Translations under genes and position numbers: made by a program
Notes under the pieces: model-generated
Databases searched by the model: none
What the model was told of the DNA's origin: nothing
The model's input: the letters and a program-made list of their open reading frames with translations, nothing else
Shown here: piece after piece, positions 48,910-58,470 of the stretch
Layout: each line of letters opens with the position of its first letter
Position numbering within the stretch: the first letter of the stretch is position 1
Source: Pantoea dispersa
Lineage (GTDB): Bacteria > Pseudomonadota > Gammaproteobacteria > Enterobacterales > Enterobacteriaceae
Direction of reading: 5' to 3'
DNA: 64,000 nucleotides
Assembly: GCF_014155765.1 (NCBI RefSeq)
Contig: NZ_SCKT01000001.1
Location: 1 to 64,000, forward strand

Positions 48910-49140
48910 TTACGCTGAATCGTTATTTAGCACGCTGGCCGGAATGTCGATGCGATCGCCCAGCGACCAGCGTTTCTGCCCCAGCACGCGCTGCGGCGTG
49001 GTGTCCGGTACGTTGAAATAGTAACCGACGGCGCCGTTATCGTCGGGCTGCGCTTTAAACAGCGTGTCCGGACGGATGCCCATCTCATTGAGGTCGTCGT
49101 CGCTTAACGCAAGGTAGGTGGCTAATGCAGACTGGCTCAT
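48910..49140 (-). CDS. 76-residue protein of unknown function
   Basis: A strong ribosome site (AGGAGG, 6 bases before ATG) supports this gene. The protein has no Cys, no signal and no membrane segment. The start ALATYLALSDDDLNEMGI looks like a helical pair, and VGYYFNVPDTTP and RWSLGDRIDIP suggest beta strands. I recognise no family. Confidence 0.7.
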   Translation of the reverse strand: MSQSALATYLALSDDDLNEMGIRPDTLFKAQPDDNGAVGYYFNVPDTTPQRVLGQKRWSLGDRIDIPASVLNNDSA

Positions 49141-49292
49141 GGCTTTCCTCCTGTCTTATGGGTACGTATTCAGTTAAGCATCGATTGGTATTTATGCCAT
49201 CGGCTGCGCTTATTGCAGGCAGGTGCTGATTTGACGAATGCCAGATGCTGTTCTTGACTGAGTCGTACAGGCTTTAAATTGAGGTCGCTACC

Positions 49293-49358
49293 ATGACTGA
49301 GCTATTCCATATTATTTCCGTCGGTACCCTTGTTGCCGGACTTTATTTGCTCAATTAG
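49293..49358 (+). CDS. 21-residue membrane miniprotein candidate
   Basis: MTELFHIISVGTLVAGLYLL followed by N is a single hydrophobic helix. The ribosome site GAGG lies nine bases upstream. It stands free of other genes on either strand. Such one-helix miniproteins are common in enterobacteria, but this sequence is not one I know. Confidence 0.45.
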   Translation: MTELFHIISVGTLVAGLYLLN

Positions 49359-49527
49359 CGCATTTATTAAGCGCAATAACATTGCGTGAGATAATACGCA
49401 AGTGACGTTGTCACATACGATGCATTGGCATGCTGAGCGCAACGCAGCGGATATTTGCAGCAGCCAGCCACAGCGAAAAATGGTATAACAGGGCGCATTG
49501 ATTGATGGCCGCTTAACAGGATTTCGC

Positions 49528-49698
49528 ATGGCAGCAAATACACACTATCTTCTCTGGGTAATGATTGGCACGCTCACCATTCTGAGCATTTTTATCGGCG
49601 CGATTGTCGGTCAGGCCAAAACGCCGCGCACCGGATTGCTGACCTTTGCCGGTTTGTTTGTCGGTTTTATGCTGGCGATCTTTTTAATCACGCGTTAG
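49528..49698 (+). CDS. 56-residue two-helix inner-membrane protein
   Basis: The protein has two hydrophobic helices at about 8-27 and 36-53, joined by a short loop with QAKTPR. A ribosome site (AGGA, 8 bases before ATG) supports the start. No family is recognised. Confidence 0.65.
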   Translation: MAANTHYLLWVMIGTLTILSIFIGAIVGQAKTPRTGLLTFAGLFVGFMLAIFLITR

Positions 49699-49779
49699 GC
49701 ATAGATTGGCCATAGCAGTAGTGTGATTGTGGTATGCACCGTTGACTCAGCCAGACAGCGTACCAGATCAATAGTTGAG

Positions 49780-49798
49780 AATGATAGTTAATATCATT
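49780..49798. promoter_or_regulatory. Fur-like palindrome in a gene-free gap
   Basis: AATGATA-GTTAA-TATCATT has perfect seven-base arms and resembles the Fur box (7-1-7 pattern of TGATAAT repeats). The 230-base gap around it contains no gene that I can support and no clear terminator for a small RNA. Confidence 0.35.
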
Positions 49799-49932
49799 TA
49801 ACTTGTTCGGAATAATCTTAAGCGTTACAGTAGGTGCCGTCCCTTACAGAGCTAACACCTTGATTGAGTGCCGGAGATAAGCGCCGGGGGGAATTTTCAC
49901 AGGGCTGCAGGATGCAGCCACTGCTGAAAACC

Positions 49933-50664
49933 TTACAGCGGCCTGCGCGCCGCCAGCAAAAACAGCATCGGACGCTCGCGCTCCTCATCCAGCGCCGGAT
50001 TCTCCGCTACCTGCTGTACATCCGGACCCCACTCATCCAGCCGTTCAATCACCAGACCGGCGGCAATCAGCGCGTTAATCCAGGTTGCCAGCTTGCGGTG
50101 CTGCTTCTTCACGCCGGCGGCAAACCAGTTGCTGATCCGTTCCCCTTCCTGCTGATACTGATTGACTGGCCAGCTGCGCTGCCCGGCATCATCGATGAAC
50201 CACTCCTGCTGACGCGGAGCGGTATAAATCGGATGCTCGCATGAAAACACCAGCGCGCCGCCGGGACGTAACGCATGAAAAATCGTGGCAAACAGGGCGT
50301 CGATATGGCTGAGATAGTGTAGCGCCAGCGAACTGTACACCACATCAAAAGTGCTGCTGAGCTGCAGGGTTTCGAGGTCAGCGCGCTGGTAAGTGATGCC
50401 GGGCCGATCGGTCATGGCAGCGGCCTGCGCCAGCATTTTTTCTGACACATCCAGCCCCAGCACTTCACGCGCGCCTTGCTGCTGCGCATAACGACAAAAC
50501 CAGCCGTAGCCGCAGCCCAAATCCAGCACGCGCTGGTCACGCAGTTCAGGCAGCATTGCCCGCAGCGCGGGCCACTCGGGCGCGCCGTCCAGTCCGTTGA
50601 CCGAACGCGGCAGGGTGGCGTAGCCAGCAAAAAAATCGGGGTTATCGTAGATATTCTGACTCAT
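49933..50664 (-). CDS. Class I SAM-dependent methyltransferase
   Basis: The 243-residue protein has the SAM-binding motif VLDLGCGYGWFCRYA near residue 45, EVLGLDVSEKML near 66 and FDVVYSSLALHYL near 104. The substrate cannot be told; relatives act on small molecules. The ATG at 50664 follows AGGAG by five bases; five further in-frame codons upstream lack a site. Confidence 0.88.
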   Translation of the reverse strand: MSQNIYDNPDFFAGYATLPRSVNGLDGAPEWPALRAMLPELRDQRVLDLGCGYGWFCRYAQQQGAREVLGLDVSEKMLAQAAAMTDRPGITYQRADLETLQLSSTFDVVYSSLALHYLSHIDALFATIFHALRPGGALVFSCEHPIYTAPRQQEWFIDDAGQRSWPVNQYQQEGERISNWFAAGVKKQHRKLATWINALIAAGLVIERLDEWGPDVQQVAENPALDEERERPMLFLLAARRPL

Positions 50665-50725
50665 GGCGACTCCTTTCAATAAGACGCAAAGGAGTGTAAG
50701 CGTTTAGCGCGGTATGAAACACCGC

Positions 50726-50833
50726 TCAGCCAACAAAAAGCAGATGCACCAGGCGCGCGAGCGACTCCAGCAGTAGCAGGCTGCCAATAAAAATCATCAC
50801 GAGGATGCCAACAAACTGTTTCCGACTGCTCAC
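50726..50833 (-). CDS. 35-residue membrane miniprotein with GTG start
   Basis: The frame starts GTG, seven bases after a strong GGAGG, and reads SSRKQFVGILVMIFIGSLLL then ESLARLVHLLFVG. It has a basic start and one or two hydrophobic helices. It lies between the methyltransferase and pphA on the minus strand, with no overlap with the true pphA start. I know no family for it. Confidence 0.55.
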   Translation of the reverse strand: MSSRKQFVGILVMIFIGSLLLLESLARLVHLLFVG

Positions 50834-50915
50834 GCTGATGCCTCCGCGGCTACCCCTCACCGGACTATACTTTATGCCGGGTTTACTAAACTTCCAGTCA
50901 ACCGGGGCAGATTAC

Positions 50916-51563
50916 ATGTTTTATCAGACGCTGCGTGCAAATAACTGGCGCAATATTTGGGTGGTCGGTGATTTGCACGGCTGCCGCGCGCAGCTTGATG
51001 CGCAGCTGCTGCGGCAGGGCTTTGATCGGCAACAGGATCTGCTGCTATCGGTCGGGGATTTAATCGACCGCGGGCCGGACAGCCTTGGCTGTCTGCAACT
51101 GCTGGAAGAGCCGTGGTTCCGCTGCGTGCGCGGTAATCACGAGCAGATGGCGCTCGATGCGCTGCAGGGCGACGATCCGATGCTGTGGATGATGAACGGC
51201 GGGGACTGGTTCTGGCAGCTGAGCGGTGCGCGGCTGATTGCCGCGCGTCATGCGCTGAAGCGCTGTGCCGAACTGCCGCTGATATTACATCTGCAATTCG
51301 AGGAGCGCGTCATCGTCATTGCTCATGCTGACTATCCTGCCAGTGCCTATGCACTGGGACAGGATGTCGACTGGCATCAGGTCGTCTGGAGCCGCGACCG
51401 GCTCGCTCGCCATCAGCGCGGTCGTTCGCAGCCGATCGCCGGTGCCAGTGCGTTCTACTTTGGCCACACGCCGCTGGAGCAGCCGCTTAACGCCGCGAAT
51501 CAGCACTACATTGATACCGGCGCGGTATTTGGCAACAGGCTGACGCTGGTGCAATTGCAGTAA
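50916..51563 (+). CDS. pphA: Serine/threonine protein phosphatase PphA
   Basis: PphA is a metal-dependent phosphatase linked in E. coli to signalling by misfolded proteins. The 215-residue protein has the PPP-family motifs GDLHGCRAQLD near residue 19, VGDLIDRGPDS near 46 and VRGNHEQMA near 73, with the final FGHTPLEQP. The ATG at 50916 gives the expected length; the longer frame upstream lacks a ribosome site. Confidence 0.94.
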   Translation: MFYQTLRANNWRNIWVVGDLHGCRAQLDAQLLRQGFDRQQDLLLSVGDLIDRGPDSLGCLQLLEEPWFRCVRGNHEQMALDALQGDDPMLWMMNGGDWFWQLSGARLIAARHALKRCAELPLILHLQFEERVIVIAHADYPASAYALGQDVDWHQVVWSRDRLARHQRGRSQPIAGASAFYFGHTPLEQPLNAANQHYIDTGAVFGNRLTLVQLQ

Positions 51564-51569
51564 TGCATG

Positions 51570-52988
51570 TTAGCGGAACAGCCGGCCGTCGCGCACCAGT
51601 TCACGCGGATAGCTGTTTTTAACGCGGCTTCCGACGCGTTTCGCCAGGCCCAGCGGCTGCTGCTGGTAAGTGACAATCACCTCATCGCGCGCGGGCGGCG
51701 TGTCGGGATGGATATCCTGACCGCGATACCAGCTTTCCGCCTGCGCTTCGTCCAGTTCGAACGCCAGCGCGCTGTCCGGTTGCGCCAGCGCCACCACCGC
51801 TTCATGCTGCCAGCGAAAGCCTTTCGGGAAGGTTTCCGCCAGTTTGAGACCAATACGCGAGAAACGCACTTTGCTGAGCCAGCTCTCCAGCGCCGCCGGG
51901 AACAGCCACAGCTCTTTGTCGCGCTGCCACAGCGTCAGGCTCTCATCCCAATGCAGTCCCACCTTGTGCGCGGCCTGCGCCACCTCCGCCACCAGCTTGC
52001 GGCTGGCGGGTGAGAAGGGCAGCTTACCGAGTTTGTAGGTCGGTGCCGGCAATGGCGGCACGCTGGCAGTTTTGCGCAGCCGCGCGACGAAAAAGCCTTC
52101 GCTGTCGTAGATATGCGGAAACACGTGCAGGAAGCCTTCCGGCGTCAGCGCACGTTCGGCGCCAGCGAACAAATCGTTGAGCGGCACAATTTCCAGCGCC
52201 TGCGGATAGCGCTGCTGCAGCCAGGCAATCACCTGCTGGTTTTCGATGGTATTGAGCGTACAGGTCGAGTAAATCAGCGTGCCGCCCGGTTGCAGCGCGT
52301 GAAAAGCGCTGTCGAGTAAATCGCGCTGGGTGGCGGCGATGGCCTCGGTGCTGGCCAGCGTCCAGTTGCGCAACGCGTCAGCATCTTTCCGTACCACGCC
52401 TTCGCCGGAGCAGGGCGCATCCAGCAGTATGGCATCGAACTGTTCCGGCAGCGCGGCACCAAAGACGCGCCCGTCAAAATGGGTCAGCGCCACATTGCTG
52501 ACGCCGCAGCGGCTGATATTGGCATGCAGCACTTTCACCCGGCTGGCGGAGTATTCATTGGCGAGGATCGCGCCCTGATTGCGCATCAGTGCGGCCATCT
52601 GCGTGGTTTTAGAGCCTGGCGCAGCGGCCACATCCATCACCTGGCGGGCATCCGGCGCGGCGTCAAACAGCGCGCTGACCGGCAGCATTGAGCTGGCTTC
52701 CTGAATATAGAACAGACCGCTGAGGTGTTCCGCGACGCTGCCGAGCGGCAGCGATTCGTCATCACGCGCAATCCAGAAGCCTTCCCGACACCACGGAATC
52801 GGCGTCAGCTGCCAGCCGTAGCCCGCCACGCGCGTGAGAAAATCCTCTACGCTGATTTTCAGCGTGTTGACGCGCAGACTGCGGCGCAGCGGCTGCTGAC
52901 TGATGGCGAGAAAGCGTTCGAGTTCGGCCTCATCGGCCAGGCTGGCGCGCATCAGCGCGAGAAAATCTTCAGGAAAACGATCGGACAC
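51570..52988 (-). CDS. rsmF: 16S rRNA m5C1407 methyltransferase RsmF
   Basis: RsmF methylates cytosine 1407 of 16S rRNA. The 472-residue protein has the NOL1/NOP2/Sun fold: [15 protein letters not shown] motif I near residue 122, [13 protein letters not shown] with the catalytic Cys near 190 and [11 protein letters not shown] with the second Cys near 240, then a C-terminal PUA-like region. It converges on pphA with a six-base gap. Confidence 0.97.
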   Translation of the reverse strand: MSDRFPEDFLALMRASLADEAELERFLAISQQPLRRSLRVNTLKISVEDFLTRVAGYGWQLTPIPWCREGFWIARDDESLPLGSVAEHLSGLFYIQEASSMLPVSALFDAAPDARQVMDVAAAPGSKTTQMAALMRNQGAILANEYSASRVKVLHANISRCGVSNVALTHFDGRVFGAALPEQFDAILLDAPCSGEGVVRKDADALRNWTLASTEAIAATQRDLLDSAFHALQPGGTLIYSTCTLNTIENQQVIAWLQQRYPQALEIVPLNDLFAGAERALTPEGFLHVFPHIYDSEGFFVARLRKTASVPPLPAPTYKLGKLPFSPASRKLVAEVAQAAHKVGLHWDESLTLWQRDKELWLFPAALESWLSKVRFSRIGLKLAETFPKGFRWQHEAVVALAQPDSALAFELDEAQAESWYRGQDIHPDTPPARDEVIVTYQQQPLGLAKRVGSRVKNSYPRELVRDGRLFR

Positions 52989-53107
52989 GGATATCTACCG
53001 GACTAACAAAGTGAGGGCGAAGTGTAACGCCGAGCCCGGCTCAGGTACAGCCGTGCGCAATATCCCTGGCGCAAATAAGTCGGGCAGCCCGCAGGCTGCC
53101 CGTTGTC

Positions 53108-55747
53108 TCAGTTTGGCGATGGAATCGCCGTGCCCCAGTTGCGCCACTCTTTTGGCGCTTCATCCTGCAGCAGGAAGTGCTTGTCGGCACCGGCCTGCGG
53201 CGCCAGCGGCACCGTTGGTGGTGTGGCAAACTGGATGCCGCCGCGAATGAACTGCTGGAAGGTGCCGGTTTTCACCACGCCGCCAATCAGACCAAAGTCG
53301 AGGTTATAACCGGAGGCCAGCCAGAACACCGAGTTGTTACGCACCAGATGCTGATACTTCTTGCTGATGCGCAGCGCGATTTGCACGCGGTCGGCCATGT
53401 TACCCAGCGAAGTGCCGGTTACCGTGCCGACTTCTACACCGCGGAACAGCACCGGCGTGCCAATCGACAGCGAACCGGCTTCGGTGGTATCCACATAGAT
53501 GTTCAGCCCATTGAGGTAACGCGAGTCGGTAATGGTGCTCTCCTGCAGCTCAAAGCTGCGCGCCAGCGCGCCTTTGCCCGGGTCCACGTTCACATACGGC
53601 TGCAGCAGCGTTTCCAGGTGATTGACGCCGGCGGGCGAAATCTCCGGCGAGACAACAGAGAAGCGGCTGCCGATGCGCGCGAAGTCCTGCACATACTCCG
53701 GATAGAGCACCGCTTTCGCCACCACCTGGTTGTTATCCTGGCTCAGTGCCAGCGACTCCACCTGACCGACGTTGATGCCGAGATAGCGGATTGGCATGCC
53801 GGCCGACAGTTTGCTGGCATCAAAGGTGTGCAGGGTAATCTGGCTGCCCACCGCACGCGCGGCGCTCTCTGACGGATAGAGCACGCGTTTAACGCCTTTC
53901 GCTGCCTGCGCGCCCGTCAGGTTATCAAAGCTGATTGCGCCTTTCAGCGCGCGGTTCAGCGGCGAAGCCTGCACGGTCAGACCGCTGCCGTTGAGCTGGA
54001 CTTTGGCACCGCCTTCGGCCCAGAACACGCTTTCGCTGGTCAGCAGCTTGCGATACTGCGGCTGGATATGGACCGAAATCTCAAACGCATCGGCGCGCGG
54101 CACCACATCCACCACTTCACCGACCTGGAACTTGCGGTACAGCACCACCGAGCCGGCCTGCACATCCGGCAGGCTGTTGGCGGTCAGTTTGAGCGTGGTC
54201 GGCGGCTGATCGCCGGTAATGCCTTCCGCCGCGCGCTCTGAATCGGCGTACAGCGGATAGCGGCTGGACGGCTGACCTTTCGCACCCGGCACCAGCCGGA
54301 TACCGCCGTCGACCCATTCGCGCGCGCTGGCGCCCAGCACCTGCATGCCGTCGAGGCCAAATTTAACGTCGAGACGGCTGTTAACGATGAACTTACTGTC
54401 GGCGTGCACCAGCTGGCGGTGCTCCGGATTGATGGCCGCCACAAAGCTGATGCCGTTTTCATCCAGCCGGCGCGAAATGACCTGGCCGATCTTCACGCCA
54501 TACAGCATTACCGGCTGTCCGGCGTCGATACCGTAGGTTTCCGGCGCGCTGAGCTGAACGGTGAGCACATCCGGCTTCTGCAACAGCGTTTCGCTGGCCG
54601 GCAGCACGCTGAAGTGATCCTGCGGCTCACCTTCGCCCGGGACCAGTTCCAGCGTATTGCCGGTCAGCAGGCTGCTCAGGCTGGTGTCGGTCAGGCTGAG
54701 TTTCGGCGCGCGCATCTCAATCCGCGTGCCGCTGCGCATCAGGCCGGTGACGGAGGGATCGATCGTCAGCTCGCCGGACACTTTACCGCCCGGCAGCAGC
54801 GTCAGTTTGGTCAGGGTGCCCACTTCCAGCCCCTGATACATCAGCGGCGTACTGTCGGCTTTCAGGTTGTCGCCGTTGGGCAGATCGAGCGAAATCAGCA
54901 CGCCGCGCTGGCTGTGTGCCAGATCCGAATAGAGCTGATAGTTTTGATCGCTGTTGGCCTGTTCGCCGCTGTCCGGCGAGTCAAAGGCAATCGCGCCATT
55001 CACCAGCGCGGCCAGGCTCTCCAGCTTCACTTTGGCGCCGCTCAGGCTGACATCGGCGTCAACGCCCGAGACATTCCAGAAGCGGCTCTGTTTTTTCACC
55101 AGGTTGGTAAAGCGCCGCTCAATCAGCACATCGATGGTCACGCCATCGGTATTACCGTTGATGCTGTAGTCATAGACGCGGCCGACCGGAATTTTACGGT
55201 AATAGACAAGCGAACCGGTGTTGAGCGAGCCGAGATCGGGCGCGTGCAGGTGAATCAGCAGTTCGCCGGTGTTTACCCGGTATTTTGGCTGGGTGTCCAG
55301 CGCGGTGAAGTGATCGCGCTCTTTGCCGTCGCCGGGCATCATGCCGATGTAGTTACCGCCCACCAGCGCATCCAGCCCGGAGACGCCCGCCAGCGAGGCT
55401 TTTGGCGTCACCAGCCAGAACTGGGTGTTCTCCCGTAGCGCATCGCGCATGTCGCTCTTGATGCTGGCTTTGATCTGAATGCTGCGGTAGTCATCGCTCA
55501 GCACAATGCCCTGCACGGTGCCCACTTCCACGCCCTGATAGCGAATCGGCGTGCGGCCCGGCACGATGCCGTCCGCGGTCTGGAAGTTGATGGTGATGGT
55601 GGTGCCGCGCTCCTGATAATTGGTCCATAACAGCCAGCCGGCAATCAGCAGGGCGATAATGGGCAAAAGCCAGAACGGCGAAATCTTGCGTTTATTACGC
55701 AGATTAGCGCTAGTCGGTGTAGTCGGCGTTTCCTGTTGCATGTGCAT
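53108..55747 (-). CDS. letB: Lipid transport protein LetB (YebT), seven MCE domains
   Basis: LetB forms a hexameric tube of stacked MCE rings that spans the periplasm and carries lipids between membranes. The 879-residue protein has one N-terminal membrane helix (about residues 25-42) and seven MCE repeats, each with the G-x-P-V/I-x-Y-x-G-x-x-V-G pattern (for example [39 protein letters not shown]). It overlaps the end of letA by 38 bases, or by 32 if the second ATG is used. Length equals the E. coli protein within two residues. Confidence 0.97.
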   Translation of the reverse strand: MHMQQETPTTPTSANLRNKRKISPFWLLPIIALLIAGWLLWTNYQERGTTITINFQTADGIVPGRTPIRYQGVEVGTVQGIVLSDDYRSIQIKASIKSDMRDALRENTQFWLVTPKASLAGVSGLDALVGGNYIGMMPGDGKERDHFTALDTQPKYRVNTGELLIHLHAPDLGSLNTGSLVYYRKIPVGRVYDYSINGNTDGVTIDVLIERRFTNLVKKQSRFWNVSGVDADVSLSGAKVKLESLAALVNGAIAFDSPDSGEQANSDQNYQLYSDLAHSQRGVLISLDLPNGDNLKADSTPLMYQGLEVGTLTKLTLLPGGKVSGELTIDPSVTGLMRSGTRIEMRAPKLSLTDTSLSSLLTGNTLELVPGEGEPQDHFSVLPASETLLQKPDVLTVQLSAPETYGIDAGQPVMLYGVKIGQVISRRLDENGISFVAAINPEHRQLVHADSKFIVNSRLDVKFGLDGMQVLGASAREWVDGGIRLVPGAKGQPSSRYPLYADSERAAEGITGDQPPTTLKLTANSLPDVQAGSVVLYRKFQVGEVVDVVPRADAFEISVHIQPQYRKLLTSESVFWAEGGAKVQLNGSGLTVQASPLNRALKGAISFDNLTGAQAAKGVKRVLYPSESAARAVGSQITLHTFDASKLSAGMPIRYLGINVGQVESLALSQDNNQVVAKAVLYPEYVQDFARIGSRFSVVSPEISPAGVNHLETLLQPYVNVDPGKGALARSFELQESTITDSRYLNGLNIYVDTTEAGSLSIGTPVLFRGVEVGTVTGTSLGNMADRVQIALRISKKYQHLVRNNSVFWLASGYNLDFGLIGGVVKTGTFQQFIRGGIQFATPPTVPLAPQAGADKHFLLQDEAPKEWRNWGTAIPSPN

Positions 55748-56996
55748 CCCAGATCAGGCGGCTATCGAGCCACTCAACGGCCATAATGGTCAGGATGACT
55801 GCCGCGCCAAAGTAGAAGGCGGCAGGTCCCATGGTAAAAGCCAGCAGCTGGTCACGATTGACCAGCGACATGGTTAAAGCAATGACGAACAGATCCAGCA
55901 TCGACCAGCGGCCCACCCAGGTGACGGCGCGCAGCAGACGGATGCGGGTTTTCAAACCCTGTTCACACTTAAAATGGATGCTGAGCAACAGCGTCAGCAT
56001 CACTAACACCTTGGTAAACGGCACCAGAATACTGGCGATAAACACCACCGCGGCCACCGGCACGTTACCGGAGGCGAGGCCGAGAATACCGGAGAAAATG
56101 GTGTCTTCGCGCCGCGCACCGTTGACGTACACCACCGAGATCGGCAGCAGGTTAGCCGGGATCAGCAGCACAATCGAGGCGATCAGCGCCGCCCAGGATT
56201 TTTGCAGGCTGTGGCGGCGGCGAAAATCGAGCGGCGTATGGCAGCGCGTGCAGCGTCCGCGTTCATCGGGCATACCGGTATGGTGGCAGTTCAGGCAAAC
56301 CTGCCACTGCTCGGGCGGTTCGTGCGGCACCGACTGCGGGTAATAATGTTCCCACAGCTCCTCCACGTTGAGATGAATCAGCGTCAGCAGGCTCATAATG
56401 GTCAGCGCGATATAGGCGACCAGCCCGTAGCCGACCTCCAGCGCGGCATAATCCTGCACCTTAATCGATGCCACCGCCACGCCGACCAGATAGATATCCA
56501 GCATGACCCACTCTTTGAGTTTCTCCAGCATCAGCAGGACCGGGCGCAGGTTCATGCCGAGCGCGTGGCCAATCCACAAATAGCAAATGCCAGCCACCAG
56601 CGTCACCGGCGCGCCAATCGTGCAAAACGCCACCATGGCGGCTGTCAGCACGTTGCCCTGTTGCGCCATCTGCAGCACGCCCTCCAGCAGGCTGGCGTTG
56701 ATGCGCATGCCAAGCAGGCGGATATCCACCAGCGGCAGGCTGAAGGCGAACGGCATTAGTACGATCATCGTGACGGCCATGGCGGTGAGCCGCGTCATTG
56801 ACCAGTCGCGACCGTTCTGAATACGGGCATGACAGCGCGGGCAATAAGCCGACTGATGCGATTTCACATCCGGTAAGGAAAAAAGGGTATCGCATTGCGG
56901 GCAACGCTGATAACGTGCGTGGGGCAACGTCTGGCTGATGGCGTGAATTTTCATAAATGACGCAAGGGGCCCATTGTTCGTTACAGTTACCGGCAT
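55710..56996 (-). CDS. letA: LetB partner membrane protein LetA (YebS)
   Basis: LetA is the inner-membrane partner of LetB, related to PqiA. The 428-residue protein has two zinc-ribbon pairs, one at RCPQCD...YCPRCHAR near residue 32 and one at VCLNCH...RCTRCHTPL near 240, and two sets of about four membrane helices. The start matches E. coli in length, though an ATG 14 codons in ([16 protein letters not shown]) is possible and no clear ribosome site decides. It forms the letAB operon. Confidence 0.95.
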   Translation of the reverse strand: MPVTVTNNGPLASFMKIHAISQTLPHARYQRCPQCDTLFSLPDVKSHQSAYCPRCHARIQNGRDWSMTRLTAMAVTMIVLMPFAFSLPLVDIRLLGMRINASLLEGVLQMAQQGNVLTAAMVAFCTIGAPVTLVAGICYLWIGHALGMNLRPVLLMLEKLKEWVMLDIYLVGVAVASIKVQDYAALEVGYGLVAYIALTIMSLLTLIHLNVEELWEHYYPQSVPHEPPEQWQVCLNCHHTGMPDERGRCTRCHTPLDFRRRHSLQKSWAALIASIVLLIPANLLPISVVYVNGARREDTIFSGILGLASGNVPVAAVVFIASILVPFTKVLVMLTLLLSIHFKCEQGLKTRIRLLRAVTWVGRWSMLDLFVIALTMSLVNRDQLLAFTMGPAAFYFGAAVILTIMAVEWLDSRLIWDAHATGNADYTD

Positions 56997-57172
56997 GCGG
57001 AGCAGAGCTCGTCTGTCTGCATCAATCTATGGTACGAGAATAGTCTCAAGCATAGCGTGCTAAGGGTATAGTAACTAACACAATGATTCACCTTGTGGGG
57101 TTGGATTATTAGTGCTTATTTTAACAACTGAGTGACAACAAGGTCACGCCAGTGATGAGTTATGGTTAAACA

Positions 57173-57673
57173 ATGAACAAAAAAGCCTTTTACGAGGATT
57201 TAAATCGCGATGTCCGCGCACTGTTAGCGGGCGAAACTTCTTTCCTGGCGGCGCTGGGCAACTGCAGTGCGCTGCTGTTTGAACGCCTGGAAGGGGTTAA
57301 CTGGGCAGGCTTCTATCTGCTGACCGAGCCGGAGACACTGGTGCTGGGGCCGTTCCAGGGCAAAATCGCCTGCGTACGCATTCCGGTGGGTAAAGGAGTA
57401 TGTGGCACCGCGGTTGCGGAGGATAGCGTGCAGCGGGTTGAAGACGTGCACGCTTTCCCGGGGCACATTGCCTGCGACGCCGCCAGTAACGCGGAAATCG
57501 TGATTCCTCTGAAAGTGAATGGCACGATGGTCGGTGTTCTCGACATCGACAGTACGGTTTATTCTCGCTTCGATAGCGAGGATGAAGCGGGGCTGGTAGC
57601 CCTTACCGACGGGCTTTGTGCAGTGCTGGCGAACAGCGACATTGAAAAATTTCTTCAGCTGACGCGCAGCTAA
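57173..57673 (+). CDS. msrC: Free methionine-(R)-sulfoxide reductase MsrC
   Basis: MsrC is a GAF-domain enzyme that reduces free Met-(R)-sulfoxide. The 166-residue protein has the conserved VGKGVCGTAV and HIACDAASNAEIV segments with the catalytic and resolving cysteines. It is the first gene after the letAB promoter region, as in E. coli yebR. Confidence 0.95.
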   Translation: MNKKAFYEDLNRDVRALLAGETSFLAALGNCSALLFERLEGVNWAGFYLLTEPETLVLGPFQGKIACVRIPVGKGVCGTAVAEDSVQRVEDVHAFPGHIACDAASNAEIVIPLKVNGTMVGVLDIDSTVYSRFDSEDEAGLVALTDGLCAVLANSDIEKFLQLTRS

Positions 57674-57769
57674 TCGACTGGATCACATAGCATTTGGCGA
57701 TGTTGTCATTATAATGTCGCCTGTTCATGCCTGCTCTGGTCGGCAAACCCGTTGTAATCAGGAAATTTC

Positions 57770-58450
57770 ATGGAAAATCAACCTAAGTTGAACAGCAGTA
57801 AAGAAGTCATCGCCTTTCTGGCGCAGCGTTTTCCGCACTGCTTTAGCGCCGAAGGTGAAGCGCGTCCGCTCAAAATCGGTATCTTTCAGGATCTGGTGGA
57901 GCGCGTTCAGGGCGAAAACAGCCTGAGCAAGACGCAACTGCGTTCGGCCTTACGCCTTTATACCTCAAGCTGGCGTTATCTTTACGGCATTAAAGCCGGT
58001 GCCACCCGTGTCGATCTCGACGGCAACGCCTGTGGCGTGCTGGATGAGCAGCACGTAGAACACGCGCGCAAGCAGCTGGAAGAAGCCAAAGCGCGCGTGC
58101 AGGCGCAGCGCGAGCAGCAAAAAGCGAAAAAACGTGAAGCCGGTGAAGAGACCGCTGAGCGTCGTCCGCGCAAGCCTGCTGCCCGTAAAGCGGCGGAGGG
58201 TGACGCACCGCGTAAGCCACGTCCACAGGCACCGCGTGCTGCGGCCGGTGAGCGTCAGGCTGCTCCGCGTCCACCGCGGGCAAAACCCGTCACTGACACT
58301 TCAACGTTGCAAGCGGGTCAAAACATCAAAGTCAAAGCAGGCAAAAGTGCAATGGACGCTACCATCCTGGAAATTACCAAAGATGGCGTCCGGGTCCAGC
58401 TCGCTTCCGGCCTGGCAATGATTGTGCGCGCAGAACACTTGCAGTTCTGA
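57770..58450 (+). CDS. proQ: RNA chaperone ProQ
   Basis: ProQ binds structured small RNAs and mRNA 3' ends. The 226-residue protein has the N-terminal FinO-like domain (residues about 5-120; [32 protein letters not shown]), a long Lys/Arg/Ala/Pro linker at about 120-178 and a C-terminal Tudor-like domain. It is 20 bases upstream of prc, the known pair. Confidence 0.97.
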   Translation: MENQPKLNSSKEVIAFLAQRFPHCFSAEGEARPLKIGIFQDLVERVQGENSLSKTQLRSALRLYTSSWRYLYGIKAGATRVDLDGNACGVLDEQHVEHARKQLEEAKARVQAQREQQKAKKREAGEETAERRPRKPAARKAAEGDAPRKPRPQAPRAAAGERQAAPRPPRAKPVTDTSTLQAGQNIKVKAGKSAMDATILEITKDGVRVQLASGLAMIVRAEHLQF

Positions 58451-58470
58451 AACGGAGGCCCGACCCTGGC

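Noticed and set aside
49900-49932. Small RNA terminator (GGCTGCA-GGA-TGCAGCC)
   Set aside because: The stem is good but no T run follows on either strand, so I do not call a small RNA.
54404-55438. Long open frame of 344 codons on the plus strand within letB
   Set aside because: It is the antisense of the MCE repeats of letB. Its length comes from GC-rich codon use, and the translation shows no domain.
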